A stretch of DNA of 64,000 bases from Larkinella knui (GTDB lineage: Bacteria > Bacteroidota > Bacteroidia > Cytophagales > Spirosomataceae), in contig NZ_RQJP01000005.1 in NCBI RefSeq assembly GCF_003858645.1, positions 372,001 to 436,000 on the forward strand, in the 5' to 3' direction. The position numbers and the translations under genes were made by a program. How positions within the stretch are numbered: the first letter of the stretch is position 1; every line of letters begins with the position of its first letter. The notes under the pieces were generated by a model. It did not search any database. It saw only the letters and a list, made by a program, of their open reading frames with translations, and was not told the DNA's origin. This document shows, piece by piece, positions 15,803-23,598 of this stretch.

Positions 15803-17758
15803 TCACGACTGTACGCTAATCTGGTGTTGTAATTCTACGCGGCTTTCTGCCCCCAGCGTCAGATAGGCCCTGAAAACGCAGGTGGCCTGTTTCTGATACA
15901 TCCCGGCCGAATACCAGCCCAGCAGCGCAGGATGCATCTGACCATTGACAACCTCGACCTGTAGCGCCGGATCGATTTGCAGAATCACCAGTCGCTTGGT
16001 TTGCGGATGCGAAAGCACAAAATGATTGCGGCCCTTGGCCCGGAACCGAACGGCCGGGTGCACATGAAAAAGGACTTCAACCGTGTGATTCCCGTTGCGT
16101 TTGCTGTCGACCTGATCGTCGATTACCAGGCGGTTATTTAATTTATCGAACTCCATCCGGCGCTGGTGCGAACAACCGATTCGATCATACCCGTTGTGGG
16201 CCGCACTGATTTCGTCGGTATTGTCGCTTAGTTCGGCTTTCTGAATGCTGATGGCATACTGACTGAGCCACCGCAGATCGTGGTCCTGAAAGGCCTGGTT
16301 CTGGTAGTCGATACAAACCGTATTGTGGGCGCGTGTACTGACAAAATACCGGCGCCAATCCGACTGGCCCGCATCGACATACGTGCCTGAATCAACGAAG
16401 AAAGGCTGTCCGTCGACATGCATGATGAACGACAGGGCATCGGCATGACCGTGGGTTGCCGACGCTAAATAGCCCAGCGGAGCTGCGTTGAAATGGACAT
16501 AAATTTCACTTTGATCTTCCTGCTTGCGGAGAATATAATGCCCTTCTGATGGATAAAACTGACTGCTCAGCGTGGTTTCCTTGCTGGAAATGGCGTTGAA
16601 TTTCTGGCATCCTTCGTCGCCGAAAAGCAGCCGGTTTTTGAGATCGTACCCGTGCGACCGTTGTTTAAAAACGGGATCGCCGTATAAAACAGCCGCTGAG
16701 GTAAGTAACGACCGAAAATTAGAGAAAGGCCTCTGATCGTCGAGGCTCCACAATCGTCCGCTTCCTTCGTCACCATAGGGCGGAAAGTTGCCCTGGTCGT
16801 CGAGTACATGAACAACGTATGAAAGAATATTTTCCAACTGATTGGCATACAGGGCCGAAAAGGGATTGTCGGTTCGTATACCGGTGATGTAGCTGATGAG
16901 AAAAACATCGGCAATAAACTGTACATAATCGGCAGCCTCTTCCCGGTTGACGCCATTGGGGCTGTTCTGACGCTGCATTTCCTGCTCAAGACCGGTTTTG
17001 GCAAAAGCGCACCAGGCGGCCGATTCCGGGAATTTCCAGAACGAACTGGCCACAAACAGCCCCGCATAACTGGTAATGAGCTGGTTATTGGCAGCCGAGG
17101 CAAAGGGTAGATTGTTTCGGCTATAGGTACAGTGCTGGTAAATGGCCGGGACCCAGACCGATTCGGCAAACCGCTGAAAAACCGGGTCGGCCTTGGCCAG
17201 AACGGAAGCATCCAGAATATTCCAGCAGACGAACCAGTTGATCAGCCGGATATTCACTTCCCGATTACTGTACCAGTTGATGCCAAGCAGGTAGGGGTTG
17301 GCCTTGACCCAGGACGATACGATGGTGATCAACCGGCTTAATTCCCGCGGGTCGGCAGTGAGTCGGTAGCGCAAAGCCAGGGACGGAAGAAAAAGAAACC
17401 GATTGACTTCCCACACATAATTGGCGTTACCAAAAGCGTCATTCTGGATATTTATTTCTTTTGCATAAGTCAGTGGAAAACGTTTGTTGGTGCCAATATC
17501 GAGATGCCAGTCAATCGGGTAACGGTAGTCGAGGGTATGTTCGAATATTTTATGCTGGTAAGAAAAGGAAAAAGCCGAAAGATGGTCGGTATGGATGGCC
17601 AACACGCTGTCGGGCCAGGACGACAGCGTTGCCGTTGCTTTCCAGCCCACCTGTTGTTTATCCGCCTGTTTCTGGAAATACTGTCTCAGCCGGAAGATAA
17701 TTTCTGCCGTTGATAAGGATCGCAGCCGGTAATAAAACCAGTGATACTGATTCAGCAT
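15803..17758 (-). CDS. Heparinase II/III-like polysaccharide lyase family protein
   Basis: A 651-residue protein of the alginate lyase/heparinase II/III superfamily found in exopolysaccharide and capsule loci. The N-terminal helical region (YHWFYYRLRSLSTAEIIFRLRQ) leads into an alpha/alpha toroid with NWYSNREVNIRLINW and CTYSRNNLPFASAANNQLITSYAGLF. The C-terminal beta-sandwich contains LGYLASATHGHADALSFIMH and FVDSGTYVDAGQSDWRRYFVSTRAHNTVCID, the hallmark active-site region with His and Tyr. No signal peptide is evident, as is usual for the EPS-locus subgroup. It probably trims or processes an acidic surface polysaccharide. ACTCAACG lies 11 nt before its ATG, and a hairpin-rich 380-bp leader region lies upstream. 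Confidence 0.9.
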   Translation of the reverse strand: MLNQYHWFYYRLRSLSTAEIIFRLRQYFQKQADKQQVGWKATATLSSWPDSVLAIHTDHLSAFSFSYQHKIFEHTLDYRYPIDWHLDIGTNKRFPLTYAKEINIQNDAFGNANYVWEVNRFLFLPSLALRYRLTADPRELSRLITIVSSWVKANPYLLGINWYSNREVNIRLINWFVCWNILDASVLAKADPVFQRFAESVWVPAIYQHCTYSRNNLPFASAANNQLITSYAGLFVASSFWKFPESAAWCAFAKTGLEQEMQRQNSPNGVNREEAADYVQFIADVFLISYITGIRTDNPFSALYANQLENILSYVVHVLDDQGNFPPYGDEGSGRLWSLDDQRPFSNFRSLLTSAAVLYGDPVFKQRSHGYDLKNRLLFGDEGCQKFNAISSKETTLSSQFYPSEGHYILRKQEDQSEIYVHFNAAPLGYLASATHGHADALSFIMHVDGQPFFVDSGTYVDAGQSDWRRYFVSTRAHNTVCIDYQNQAFQDHDLRWLSQYAISIQKAELSDNTDEISAAHNGYDRIGCSHQRRMEFDKLNNRLVIDDQVDSKRNGNHTVEVLFHVHPAVRFRAKGRNHFVLSHPQTKRLVILQIDPALQVEVVNGQMHPALLGWYSAGMYQKQATCVFRAYLTLGAESRVELQHQISVQS

Positions 17759-17769
17759 TTTACGTTACA

Positions 17770-17777
17770 CGTTGAGT
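17770..17777 (-). promoter_or_regulatory. ACTCAACG start-proximal element, copy 2
   Basis: ACTCAACG on the minus strand, 11 nt before the ATG of the heparinase-like gene, followed by GTGTAACGT, which repeats its AACGT end. Confidence 0.6.
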
Positions 17778-17831
17778 AATAACCGATAGTTAAAAGAGAT
17801 CTGTCAACCTGGTTGGAAATTTCAGCCATTC

Positions 17832-17852
17832 ACCGATCACGTCCTGATCGGT
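17832..17852. other. Hairpin in heparinase-like gene leader
   Basis: ACCGATCA (17832-17839), loop CGTCC, TGATCGGT (17845-17852): a perfect 8-bp stem about 75 nt upstream of the gene's start on the minus strand. Confidence 0.5.
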
Positions 17853-18020
17853 TGTACGATTACAATCGGTTACCCGGACTCACTGCGGATGGGAGAGCAC
17901 TTGATAAACGCGCTGTATACCAACTCCGCAAAGGCCGAATGAAGCAGATTGGCCGATGCGGTTTGAAGCCTGAAATAAGCTGCCACTAGCCTGGCGATCG
18001 CCTGTATTGCCCTCGGGCAA

Positions 18021-18056
18021 TTAGGCGATGAACACCAGGCCGTGCCTGTTTTTCAT
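18021..18056 (-). CDS. 11-codon mini-ORF
   Basis: ATG to TAA encoding MKNRHGLVFIA. It begins 6 nt after an ACTCAACG element, the same arrangement as at four bona fide genes nearby, which is the main reason to list it. Its stop codon overlaps the ATTGCCC hairpin. It could be a leader peptide for the downstream heparinase-like gene. Too short for any homology claim. Confidence 0.3.
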   Translation of the reverse strand: MKNRHGLVFIA

Positions 18057-18062
18057 TTTCAA

Positions 18063-18070
18063 CGTTGAGT
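18063..18070 (-). promoter_or_regulatory. ACTCAACG start-proximal element, copy 3
   Basis: ACTCAACG 6 nt before the mini-ORF ATG at 18056, inside the hairpin-rich block. Confidence 0.5.
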
Positions 18071-18137
18071 AAATCGTACTAGTGGCATTGATTGATACGG
18101 AAAAGATCCATTACCAGCGATTCATTGGGAGGTAGAG

Positions 18138-18494
18138 TCAGGAAAGTACCAAATTGAAATATTTAGCCAGTGTGACGATTGATTTTACCCTCCGGCGGCT
18201 AACCGATAAACGGGTTTCGTCTGATAATTCGACCCAGCTATTGTGCATATCGTGTAAATCCATCTGAACAATGTGTTCCGGGTTTACCAGATGAGAGCGC
18301 GAAATCCGCCAGAATGTGGGGTGGTATTCCTGTTGTTCCTTCAAGGTATAACTGGAAACAAAACCATTCTGTTTGTTGAGGAAAATGCGGCTATAATTGC
18401 TCCAGCCTTCAAAAAAGAGAATTTGTTTGGCAGAAATTGTAATAGCCCTTCCTCTGCGGTCTCTGACTTTAATGCTGGTACGTGCTGTATTCAT
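18138..18494 (-). CDS. Stand-alone LytTR DNA-binding regulator
   Basis: A 118-residue protein made of a LytTR DNA-binding domain with almost nothing else: ITISAKQILFFEGWSNYSRIFL, SSYTLKEQQEYHPTFWRISRSHLVNPEHIVQMD, WVELSDETRLSVSRRRVKSIVTLAKYF. There is no receiver domain, so it is not controlled by phosphotransfer in the usual way. The frame is open 14 codons further to 18536; I chose the ATG at 18494 because ACTCAACG lies 9 nt before it, as at neighbouring genes. It sits between the sugar transferase and the heparinase-like gene on the same strand and is the natural candidate regulator of this region and its repeated sites. Confidence 0.88.
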   Translation of the reverse strand: MNTARTSIKVRDRRGRAITISAKQILFFEGWSNYSRIFLNKQNGFVSSYTLKEQQEYHPTFWRISRSHLVNPEHIVQMDLHDMHNSWVELSDETRLSVSRRRVKSIVTLAKYFNLVLS

Positions 18495-18503
18495 GGGCAA
18501 TAG

Positions 18504-18511
18504 CGTTGAGT
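18504..18511 (-). promoter_or_regulatory. ACTCAACG start-proximal element, copy 4
   Basis: ACTCAACG on the minus strand, 9 nt before the LytTR ATG at 18494. If translation instead starts at 18536, this copy would be coding. Confidence 0.5.
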
Positions 18512-18551
18512 GCATAGCTTTCTCTAACGAAAGCAAACACTATGCCATTGT

Positions 18552-18592
18552 GTTACTATTCTTATATTTTAGTAACAATTGTTGTCTGTTAA
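18552..18592. promoter_or_regulatory. Operator-like sites upstream of the LytTR gene
   Basis: An inverted repeat GTTACTA (18552-18558) with TAGTAAC (18570-18576), 11-bp spacer, followed by TGTCTGTTAA (18583-18592), a one-mismatch copy of the TGTCTGATAA motif. The position fits autoregulation. Confidence 0.4.
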
Positions 18593-18616
18593 TTAGCCGC
18601 TTTAGGGTTGTCATCA

Positions 18617-19264
18617 TTACCTTACGGCTTTTAATCGGTCGGCAATGGTCCACCAGCAGATTTTGAAATCGAGCCCAAGCGAATACCGCTGAACATACCA
18701 CCGGTCGTAGCGTAGCAAGTGCGGCATTTGGATCAAACCCGGCGTTGCCGCCGGAGAAACGCGGGTTTGAATCAGACCGGTAATTCCCGGACGGACGGAA
18801 TGCCGGTCGCGATACCCCGGCGTCGTCCAGTATTGAGCGTCATATTGCAGGGTGTGAGGGCGAGGTCCGACAATGCTCATATCTCCAATCAGAACATTGA
18901 AAAAGTTCGGCAACTCATCCAGACCGGTTGCCCGTAGAAACCGGCCCACCGAAGTCACTTCTGGCTCATTCGACCGAAATCCTGGCGTTGGATGATAAGT
19001 CGTAGAGCGAAATTTCAGACAGCGAAAGGGGCGTCCGTTCCGTCCGGTGCGCAGTTGAGCGAAAAAAACAGGGCCCGGCGAGTCCAGAATAATCGCCAGC
19101 GCGATCAGCGGTACCAGCCAGATGAGTACGAGTGCTGTAACGAGCACCAGGACTAAAAGATCAAACAGCCGCTTGCCGACCCGGGCATACACCGTAGAAT
19201 TGTCCTTTGGCGTACGTACAGCCTGGGAGGGAAGGGTATACACCCTGGATTCAAGACTAATCAT
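18617..19264 (-). CDS. Priming sugar transferase (bacterial sugar transferase family)
   Basis: A 215-residue member of the WcaJ/PglC-type phosphoglycosyl transferases that load the first sugar phosphate onto undecaprenyl phosphate. Seen: [28 protein letters not shown] (single membrane segment, residues 30-58), [50 protein letters not shown] (catalytic and substrate-binding core), and VRPGITGL. Short form with one membrane helix and no CoA-binding-like N-terminal domain. It starts an exopolysaccharide repeat unit; the remaining glycosyltransferases, flippase and polymerase are not in this window. ACTCAACG lies 3 nt before its ATG. Confidence 0.93.
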   Translation of the reverse strand: MISLESRVYTLPSQAVRTPKDNSTVYARVGKRLFDLLVLVLVTALVLIWLVPLIALAIILDSPGPVFFAQLRTGRNGRPFRCLKFRSTTYHPTPGFRSNEPEVTSVGRFLRATGLDELPNFFNVLIGDMSIVGPRPHTLQYDAQYWTTPGYRDRHSVRPGITGLIQTRVSPAATPGLIQMPHLLRYDRWYVQRYSLGLDFKICWWTIADRLKAVR

Positions 19265-19267
19265 ACA

Positions 19268-19275
19268 CGTTGAGT
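19268..19275 (-). promoter_or_regulatory. ACTCAACG start-proximal element, copy 5
   Basis: ACTCAACG only 3 nt before the ATG of the sugar transferase at 19264. Confidence 0.6.
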
Positions 19276-19524
19276 ATAAGTGGAATCAAATAATAAATAC
19301 AGTATAAGTTTAGGATCAGCTTTAGAACAACCAGACTGAAATTTGTCCGGCAGGATTGGATTTAACCAACAAAAAAGTTAATTAATAAAGGTGGTATAGG
19401 ACAGGTATTTTATAAAGAAGGCAGAGAGATAAAATATAAAATAGGCTTATTATACTAGATATGTGGGTTTTTAGCTAAAGACTCAGTTGCTAACTTCATC
19501 TAATTGATACCTCGCTATTCCTAT

Positions 19525-19534
19525 TTATCAGACA
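19525..19534 (-). promoter_or_regulatory. TATCAGACA site 4
   Basis: TTATCAGACA on the plus strand, about 260 bp upstream of the sugar transferase start. Confidence 0.45.
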
Positions 19535-19964
19535 ATAATAACCTTCATTTCCTCCCCGGACAACTCCTTGCCTTGAAAAGTGATTGAGTGGTTTGTGCTT
19601 TTTTTTCATTCGTCCCCTAGCCCGACCCCGGTGAATGACCTGATAAAACCGGCGGTTTTGCACGGCTTTCTCCGGCGTCTGTTCTAAAACAACGGCCCAC
19701 ACCTCCTGTTGTACTTATATACTACTTAGTAAATATTTATGCTGTTGTTCCAGTTTTTTGTCTCTAAAAAACGTATTTATTTTTGCGGCCGTTGAAAAGA
19801 GAGAGATTAAAATTAGATTAAAATTTTAAAATAATCTAAAATTTGCTGTTTGTAAAATAACAATTAAATAACTGATAATTAAAGTTTTATACAAAAAAAT
19901 ACTTTCATATAATCAAGTGCTTCTAAAAATAAATATACTTTTTTTTCTGATTGGTTACTTAATG

Positions 19965-19974
19965 TGTCTGATAA
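19965..19974 (+). promoter_or_regulatory. TATCAGACA site 5
   Basis: TGTCTGATAA, 55 bp before the TonB receptor start codon and 17 bp from the following palindrome. Confidence 0.5.
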
Positions 19975-19990
19975 TGTATTTACTTTGTGA

Positions 19991-20006
19991 TAAGTATAAT
20001 TACTTA
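19991..20006. promoter_or_regulatory. TAAGTA-N4-TACTTA palindrome, copy 2
   Basis: TAAGTA-TAAT-TACTTA, same arms and spacing as at 15369-15384, 22 bp before the TTG start of the receptor gene. It lies between two TATCAGACA sites. Confidence 0.55.
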
Positions 20007-20018
20007 GTACTACTCTCT

Positions 20019-20028
20019 GTCTGATATT
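20019..20028 (+). promoter_or_regulatory. TATCAGACA site 6
   Basis: TGTCTGATAT abutting the TTG start codon at 20029, so a bound protein or RNA fold here would block initiation directly. Confidence 0.45.
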
Positions 20029-22416
20029 TTGAAAACAACTTCTACTCTTGCGAGCCTATTTTTCGCGTTAGCAGTTATTCCCGTGGTAGCACAGACCTCG
20101 ACTACACTGTCGGGGTCTGTCTGGGAAACAGGCAATCGGAAACCTCTTTCGGGCGTTCATGTTTATCTGCCAGGCCAGCAGACGGGTGCCGTCTCCAACG
20201 AATCGGGTTTCTACACCCTGACGGTTTCCACAAAGGATAGTCTGACTGTAACGTTCTCGTATGTCGGCTATGAAACCGTTACCCGCACTATTTTCCCCGC
20301 TAACCAGCAGACACTCGATATTGAGCTTACACCCGGACAAACGCTGACCGAAGTGTCGGTTAAAAGCCAGTCGTCCCGGCAAAAAGACAGCGATAATCCT
20401 CAGCTCAGCCGCATTGAAATTCCCATCGCCCAGCTTACTAAAATACCGGCTTTGCTGGGCGAAAAAGATGTGCTAAAAGTCATTCAACTGCTTCCTGGCG
20501 TTCAAAAAGGCTCAGAAGGCAACGCCGGAATCTACGTCCGGGGCGGTGGCCCGGATCAGAACCTGATTATGGTCGACGAAGCGGTGGTCTATAACCCCAG
20601 TCACCTTCTCGGATTTTTTTCGGTCTTTAACGGTGATGCCCTGAAGAGCGTCGAGCTGACAAAAGGCGGTTTTCCGGCCCGATACGGCGGCCGGTTGTCG
20701 TCGGTCATCGAGATGGGAATGAAGGAAGGCGATAAAAACGATTTGCACGGTACGGGTAGCATCGGTCTCATTGCCTCGCGGTTGACCCTCGAAGGTCCTC
20801 TCCAGAAAGGAAAAGCCTCTTTTCTGGTTTCGGCCCGGCAGTGTTATCTGGGTTTGCTCACCCAACTGGTGTCGCCCGGACCCGAATCCGGCATTCCGTC
20901 CCGCTCGGGCTTTTACGATTATAACGCCAAAATTTCGTTCGATCTGGGTCCGCGCGATCGCGTTTATCTAAGCGGCTATACGGGCGCCGACCAGTTTAAA
21001 AGCCAACGGGTTGCTAACGACCGCACCCTGGAAGCAGGACTCGGCTGGGGCAATACAACGGGTACACTGCGCTGGAGCCACCGGTTTTCCAATCAGGTAT
21101 CGGGTCATACGGCTCTGATCGTGAGTCAATACCGCATGAAGGTTTCCAACGAAGAAGCCATCACCATTGCCAACAAACCCGGCCCTGTTTTTCGGCTCGA
21201 TTACCTGTCGGGCATCCGGGATTTCACGCTGAAGCACGACCTCGATGTCTATGCCAGTTCAAAACACCAGCTCCGTTTCGGGTTTCAGGTAACGCCCCAC
21301 CGGTTTACGCCCAGCGCCGTTGTGTCGGCAACATCCGAAACCGGCAACCCGTCTCTTGAAACCAGCCATGCCATCAATGCGGTCGAATCGGGGGCGTATG
21401 CCGAAGATTTCTGGCAACCCACAAGCCGCTGGCGCATCAATGCCGGACTGCGCCTGAGCTACTTTTATCACAAAGATGCGCACTACGTCCGGCCGGAACC
21501 CCGCTTGTCGGTGGCTTACAAACTGCCTTCCGACTGGACCATCAAAGGGGCGTATGCGCGGATGAACCAGTATGTTCACATGCTGTCGAGTACGGGCGTC
21601 GGTTTGCCCACCGACCTGTGGGTGCCCACCACCGACCGGGTGAAGCCGCAGCAGTCGGAGCAATTTGCGATGGGGCTGGTAAAAGATTTTAATTCCGACC
21701 TCGCGCTGACGGTTGAAGGGTACCACAAAACGATGACCAACAACATCAGCTACAAGGAAGGGGCTAGTTTTCTGTTGACCAATACCACCACGACGGGCCA
21801 GCCCGCCCGTTGGGAAGATAACGTGACGGCCGGAAAAGGCTGGTCGTATGGAGGAGAAGTGATGTTGCAGAAGAAAACCGGTCGGTTGTCGGGCTGGATT
21901 GGCTACACCTGGTCGTGGACCCAATGGCAGTTTGCCGACTTGAACGGCGGTCGGAAATTCTTTCCCCGCTACGACCGTCGGCACGACTTTTCGATTGTCG
22001 GCGTATACGAGCTCCGTCAGCGCTGGACGCTATCGGGAACGTGGGTGTATGGAACCGGGCAGGCGCTAACCGTACCGATGTCGCGTTACGCCGTGAGTGC
22101 CAACAATCCGGATCATTCAAACCCGGCGGTCAATCCGTTTATCGACACCCGAAACGTTAAAGATTACGGTGAGAAGAATAGTTTCCGGGCCGAACCTTTT
22201 CACCGGCTGGATATCAGCCTGCAATTTCATACGAAGAAAAGAACGCGCGAAAGTATCTGGGAATTAAGTGTTTATAATGCCTACAACCGGCGGAACCCTT
22301 TTTATTATTCGCTGGAAGGCAAAGTTGAAACGGACGGAAAACCGTCTAAGTCGGTGCTCTATCGCTATTCTCTTTTCCCGGTAGTTCCCACCGTCAGTTA
22401 TACATTTAAGTTTTGA
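20029..22416 (+). CDS. TonB-dependent receptor with carboxypeptidase-like N-domain
   Basis: A 795-residue outer-membrane transporter. A signal peptide (MKTTSTLASLFFALAVIPVVAQ) starts at a TTG codon. Then a carboxypeptidase-regulatory-like beta-sandwich (residues 25-110, GSVWETGNRKPLSGVHVYLPGQ, FSYVGYE), a plug domain (IPALLGEKDVLKVIQLLPGVQKG, YVRGGGPDQNLIMVDEAVVYNP, FSVFNGDALKSVELTKGGFPARYGGRLSSVIE) and a 22-strand-type barrel ending in Phe (VPTVSYTFKF). It belongs to the single-gene receptors that pair with DUF4249 lipoproteins; that partner follows. Substrate is unknown. Upstream operators suggest co-regulation with the polysaccharide region. Confidence 0.92.
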   Translation: MKTTSTLASLFFALAVIPVVAQTSTTLSGSVWETGNRKPLSGVHVYLPGQQTGAVSNESGFYTLTVSTKDSLTVTFSYVGYETVTRTIFPANQQTLDIELTPGQTLTEVSVKSQSSRQKDSDNPQLSRIEIPIAQLTKIPALLGEKDVLKVIQLLPGVQKGSEGNAGIYVRGGGPDQNLIMVDEAVVYNPSHLLGFFSVFNGDALKSVELTKGGFPARYGGRLSSVIEMGMKEGDKNDLHGTGSIGLIASRLTLEGPLQKGKASFLVSARQCYLGLLTQLVSPGPESGIPSRSGFYDYNAKISFDLGPRDRVYLSGYTGADQFKSQRVANDRTLEAGLGWGNTTGTLRWSHRFSNQVSGHTALIVSQYRMKVSNEEAITIANKPGPVFRLDYLSGIRDFTLKHDLDVYASSKHQLRFGFQVTPHRFTPSAVVSATSETGNPSLETSHAINAVESGAYAEDFWQPTSRWRINAGLRLSYFYHKDAHYVRPEPRLSVAYKLPSDWTIKGAYARMNQYVHMLSSTGVGLPTDLWVPTTDRVKPQQSEQFAMGLVKDFNSDLALTVEGYHKTMTNNISYKEGASFLLTNTTTTGQPARWEDNVTAGKGWSYGGEVMLQKKTGRLSGWIGYTWSWTQWQFADLNGGRKFFPRYDRRHDFSIVGVYELRQRWTLSGTWVYGTGQALTVPMSRYAVSANNPDHSNPAVNPFIDTRNVKDYGEKNSFRAEPFHRLDISLQFHTKKRTRESIWELSVYNAYNRRNPFYYSLEGKVETDGKPSKSVLYRYSLFPVVPTVSYTFKF

Positions 22417-22562
22417 TTTCGATTGCCTGAAGTGACGTACAAGGGGATGTAATTGAGCATCTTTTGTGCGGTTTTGAATGCCCTGAAGTGCATGGAGTGC
22501 AATGGAGTACTCTCTGCGCGGTTTTAGTGAATAACTCTCTGTCTTACCTACATAGTACGCTC

Positions 22563-23498
22563 ATGAAACGGATATACGTTGTATCTCTGCTGATTACTCT
22601 ATTGGCCACCGGTTGCCAGAATATGCGCCAGGAAATAGAACCCGCCAGTTTAAGTCAAGTTGCCAAAAAGCTGGTTATCATCGGCTTTATTTCGCCCCAG
22701 GACACGGTTTTAGCCGTAAAAGTTAACATAACTCGTCCCGTGGGTGATCCCAATTACACTTCCAATTTTGGAATTGTAAAAGACGCGAAGGTAACGCTCG
22801 CAGCCGGTAGCCGGTCGATTCAGCTGACCTACAACGGGAAAAATGATTATTATCAGGCCGACCCGAAGAAATTCCCGATTCGGGCGGGAGAAACCTACCA
22901 ATTGACGGCGCAAACGCCCGACGGCCTGAAGGCTTCCGGTGTCTGTACCGTACCGCAGTCGGCGCGTTTGCAGCGCATCCGGCTCGATTCGGCCGAAGGT
23001 TCAAACCAGCAGAAACAATACTTTGTCCGGTATTACTGGCAGGATGCCCCGGTAACGACCAACTATTACCAGACAACCGGTGTGTTTACGTACGCCAAAT
23101 CCTGTCCTACCTGCAAAGCCGAAGCAGGCACCAGGCCCAAGCCCGAAACCGCTCCGGTTCTTTTCGAATCGCTGGGGACGCTCACTACCTTGCTATCCGA
23201 TCAGACCAGCGATGGTAAAATGCTGGAATCATACCGCGGCTTTCTGAATCAAAATACTGCGACACAGACCGTGTCCGATAAAGTGAGCTTTGTAAATCTG
23301 TACGACAAGGCAACCGTTAAAGCCAGTTTACTCAATGTCGATGAAGCGTATTACAAATACCACCAGGCTCTTGAATTGCAAAAAAAATCGGACGGTAATC
23401 CCTTTGCCGAGCCGGTTTTATTGCCCACTACCATTGACGGAGGACTGGGTTGTTTTGCCGGATATAACCAATCGACGGTTTTAGTAACCTTTAAATAA
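22563..23498 (+). CDS. DUF4249 family lipoprotein
   Basis: A 311-residue lipoprotein: signal and lipobox MKRIYVVSLLITLLATGC with Cys18, then the DUF4249 beta-rich domain (KKLVIIGFISPQDTVLAVKVNITRPVGDP, YYQADPKKFPIRAGETYQLTAQTPDGLKASGVCTVP). The family nearly always accompanies a TonB-dependent receptor and is thought to be its surface or periplasmic partner. It lies 146 bp downstream of the receptor, likely cotranscribed. The ATG at 22563 is chosen as it starts the signal peptide; the frame is open upstream to 22464. Confidence 0.9.
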   Translation: MKRIYVVSLLITLLATGCQNMRQEIEPASLSQVAKKLVIIGFISPQDTVLAVKVNITRPVGDPNYTSNFGIVKDAKVTLAAGSRSIQLTYNGKNDYYQADPKKFPIRAGETYQLTAQTPDGLKASGVCTVPQSARLQRIRLDSAEGSNQQKQYFVRYYWQDAPVTTNYYQTTGVFTYAKSCPTCKAEAGTRPKPETAPVLFESLGTLTTLLSDQTSDGKMLESYRGFLNQNTATQTVSDKVSFVNLYDKATVKASLLNVDEAYYKYHQALELQKKSDGNPFAEPVLLPTTIDGGLGCFAGYNQSTVLVTFK

Positions 23499-23560
23499 CA
23501 ATTTTACAATAATTACTAAAATTTATCAAATTTTTATCCGTACAAATACTCAAATTTGCT

Positions 23561-23568
23561 TACTTTTG
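23561..23568 (+). promoter_or_regulatory. -7 promoter element for the 23599 gene
   Basis: TACTTTTG matches TAnnTTTG exactly, 30 bp before the ATG at 23599. A TTG is not seen 20 bp upstream, but the AT-rich 23505-23560 spacer is typical. Confidence 0.5.
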
Positions 23569-23598
23569 CTTACCTCTTCAAAGACACCGTAATCAGCT

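Larger units (their letters stand above)
17981..18087 (-). ncRNA. Candidate structured leader RNA between LytTR and heparinase-like genes
   Basis: A 107-bp block bounded by the inverted repeat TGCCACTAG (17981-17989) and CTAGTGGCA (18079-18087). Inside are three more hairpins: GGCGATCGCC (17993-18002), ATTGCCC-TC-GGGCAAT (18006-18021) and CAGGC-CGT-GCCTG (18036-18048), plus an ACTCAACG element (18063-18070) and an 11-codon mini-ORF (18021-18056). The hairpins surround or overlap the mini-ORF. This could be a leader-peptide attenuator, an sRNA, or a peptide gene. No match to a known riboswitch class is recognised. Confidence 0.4.
19265..20028. other. 764-bp AT-rich divergent regulatory spacer
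   Basis: No convincing gene; a 68-codon basic frame at 19496-19702 minus has no support. The stretch is AT-rich, especially 19790-19960. It carries TATCAGACA-core sites at 19525, 19965 and 20019, a TACTTAGTA element at 19723-19731 and the palindrome at 19991-20006. It must hold promoters for the sugar transferase and the TonB receptor. Confidence 0.6.

Noticed and set aside
19496-19702. 68-codon minus-strand basic frame in the divergent spacer
   Set aside because: Arginine/lysine-rich chance-like sequence with no start context and crossing a TATCAGACA site.
10268-20028. TGTCTGATAA as the -10 box of an ECF sigma factor (TCTGA-like)
   Set aside because: The motif occurs in both orientations relative to genes and lacks a constant -35 sequence at a fixed distance, so an operator is more likely.
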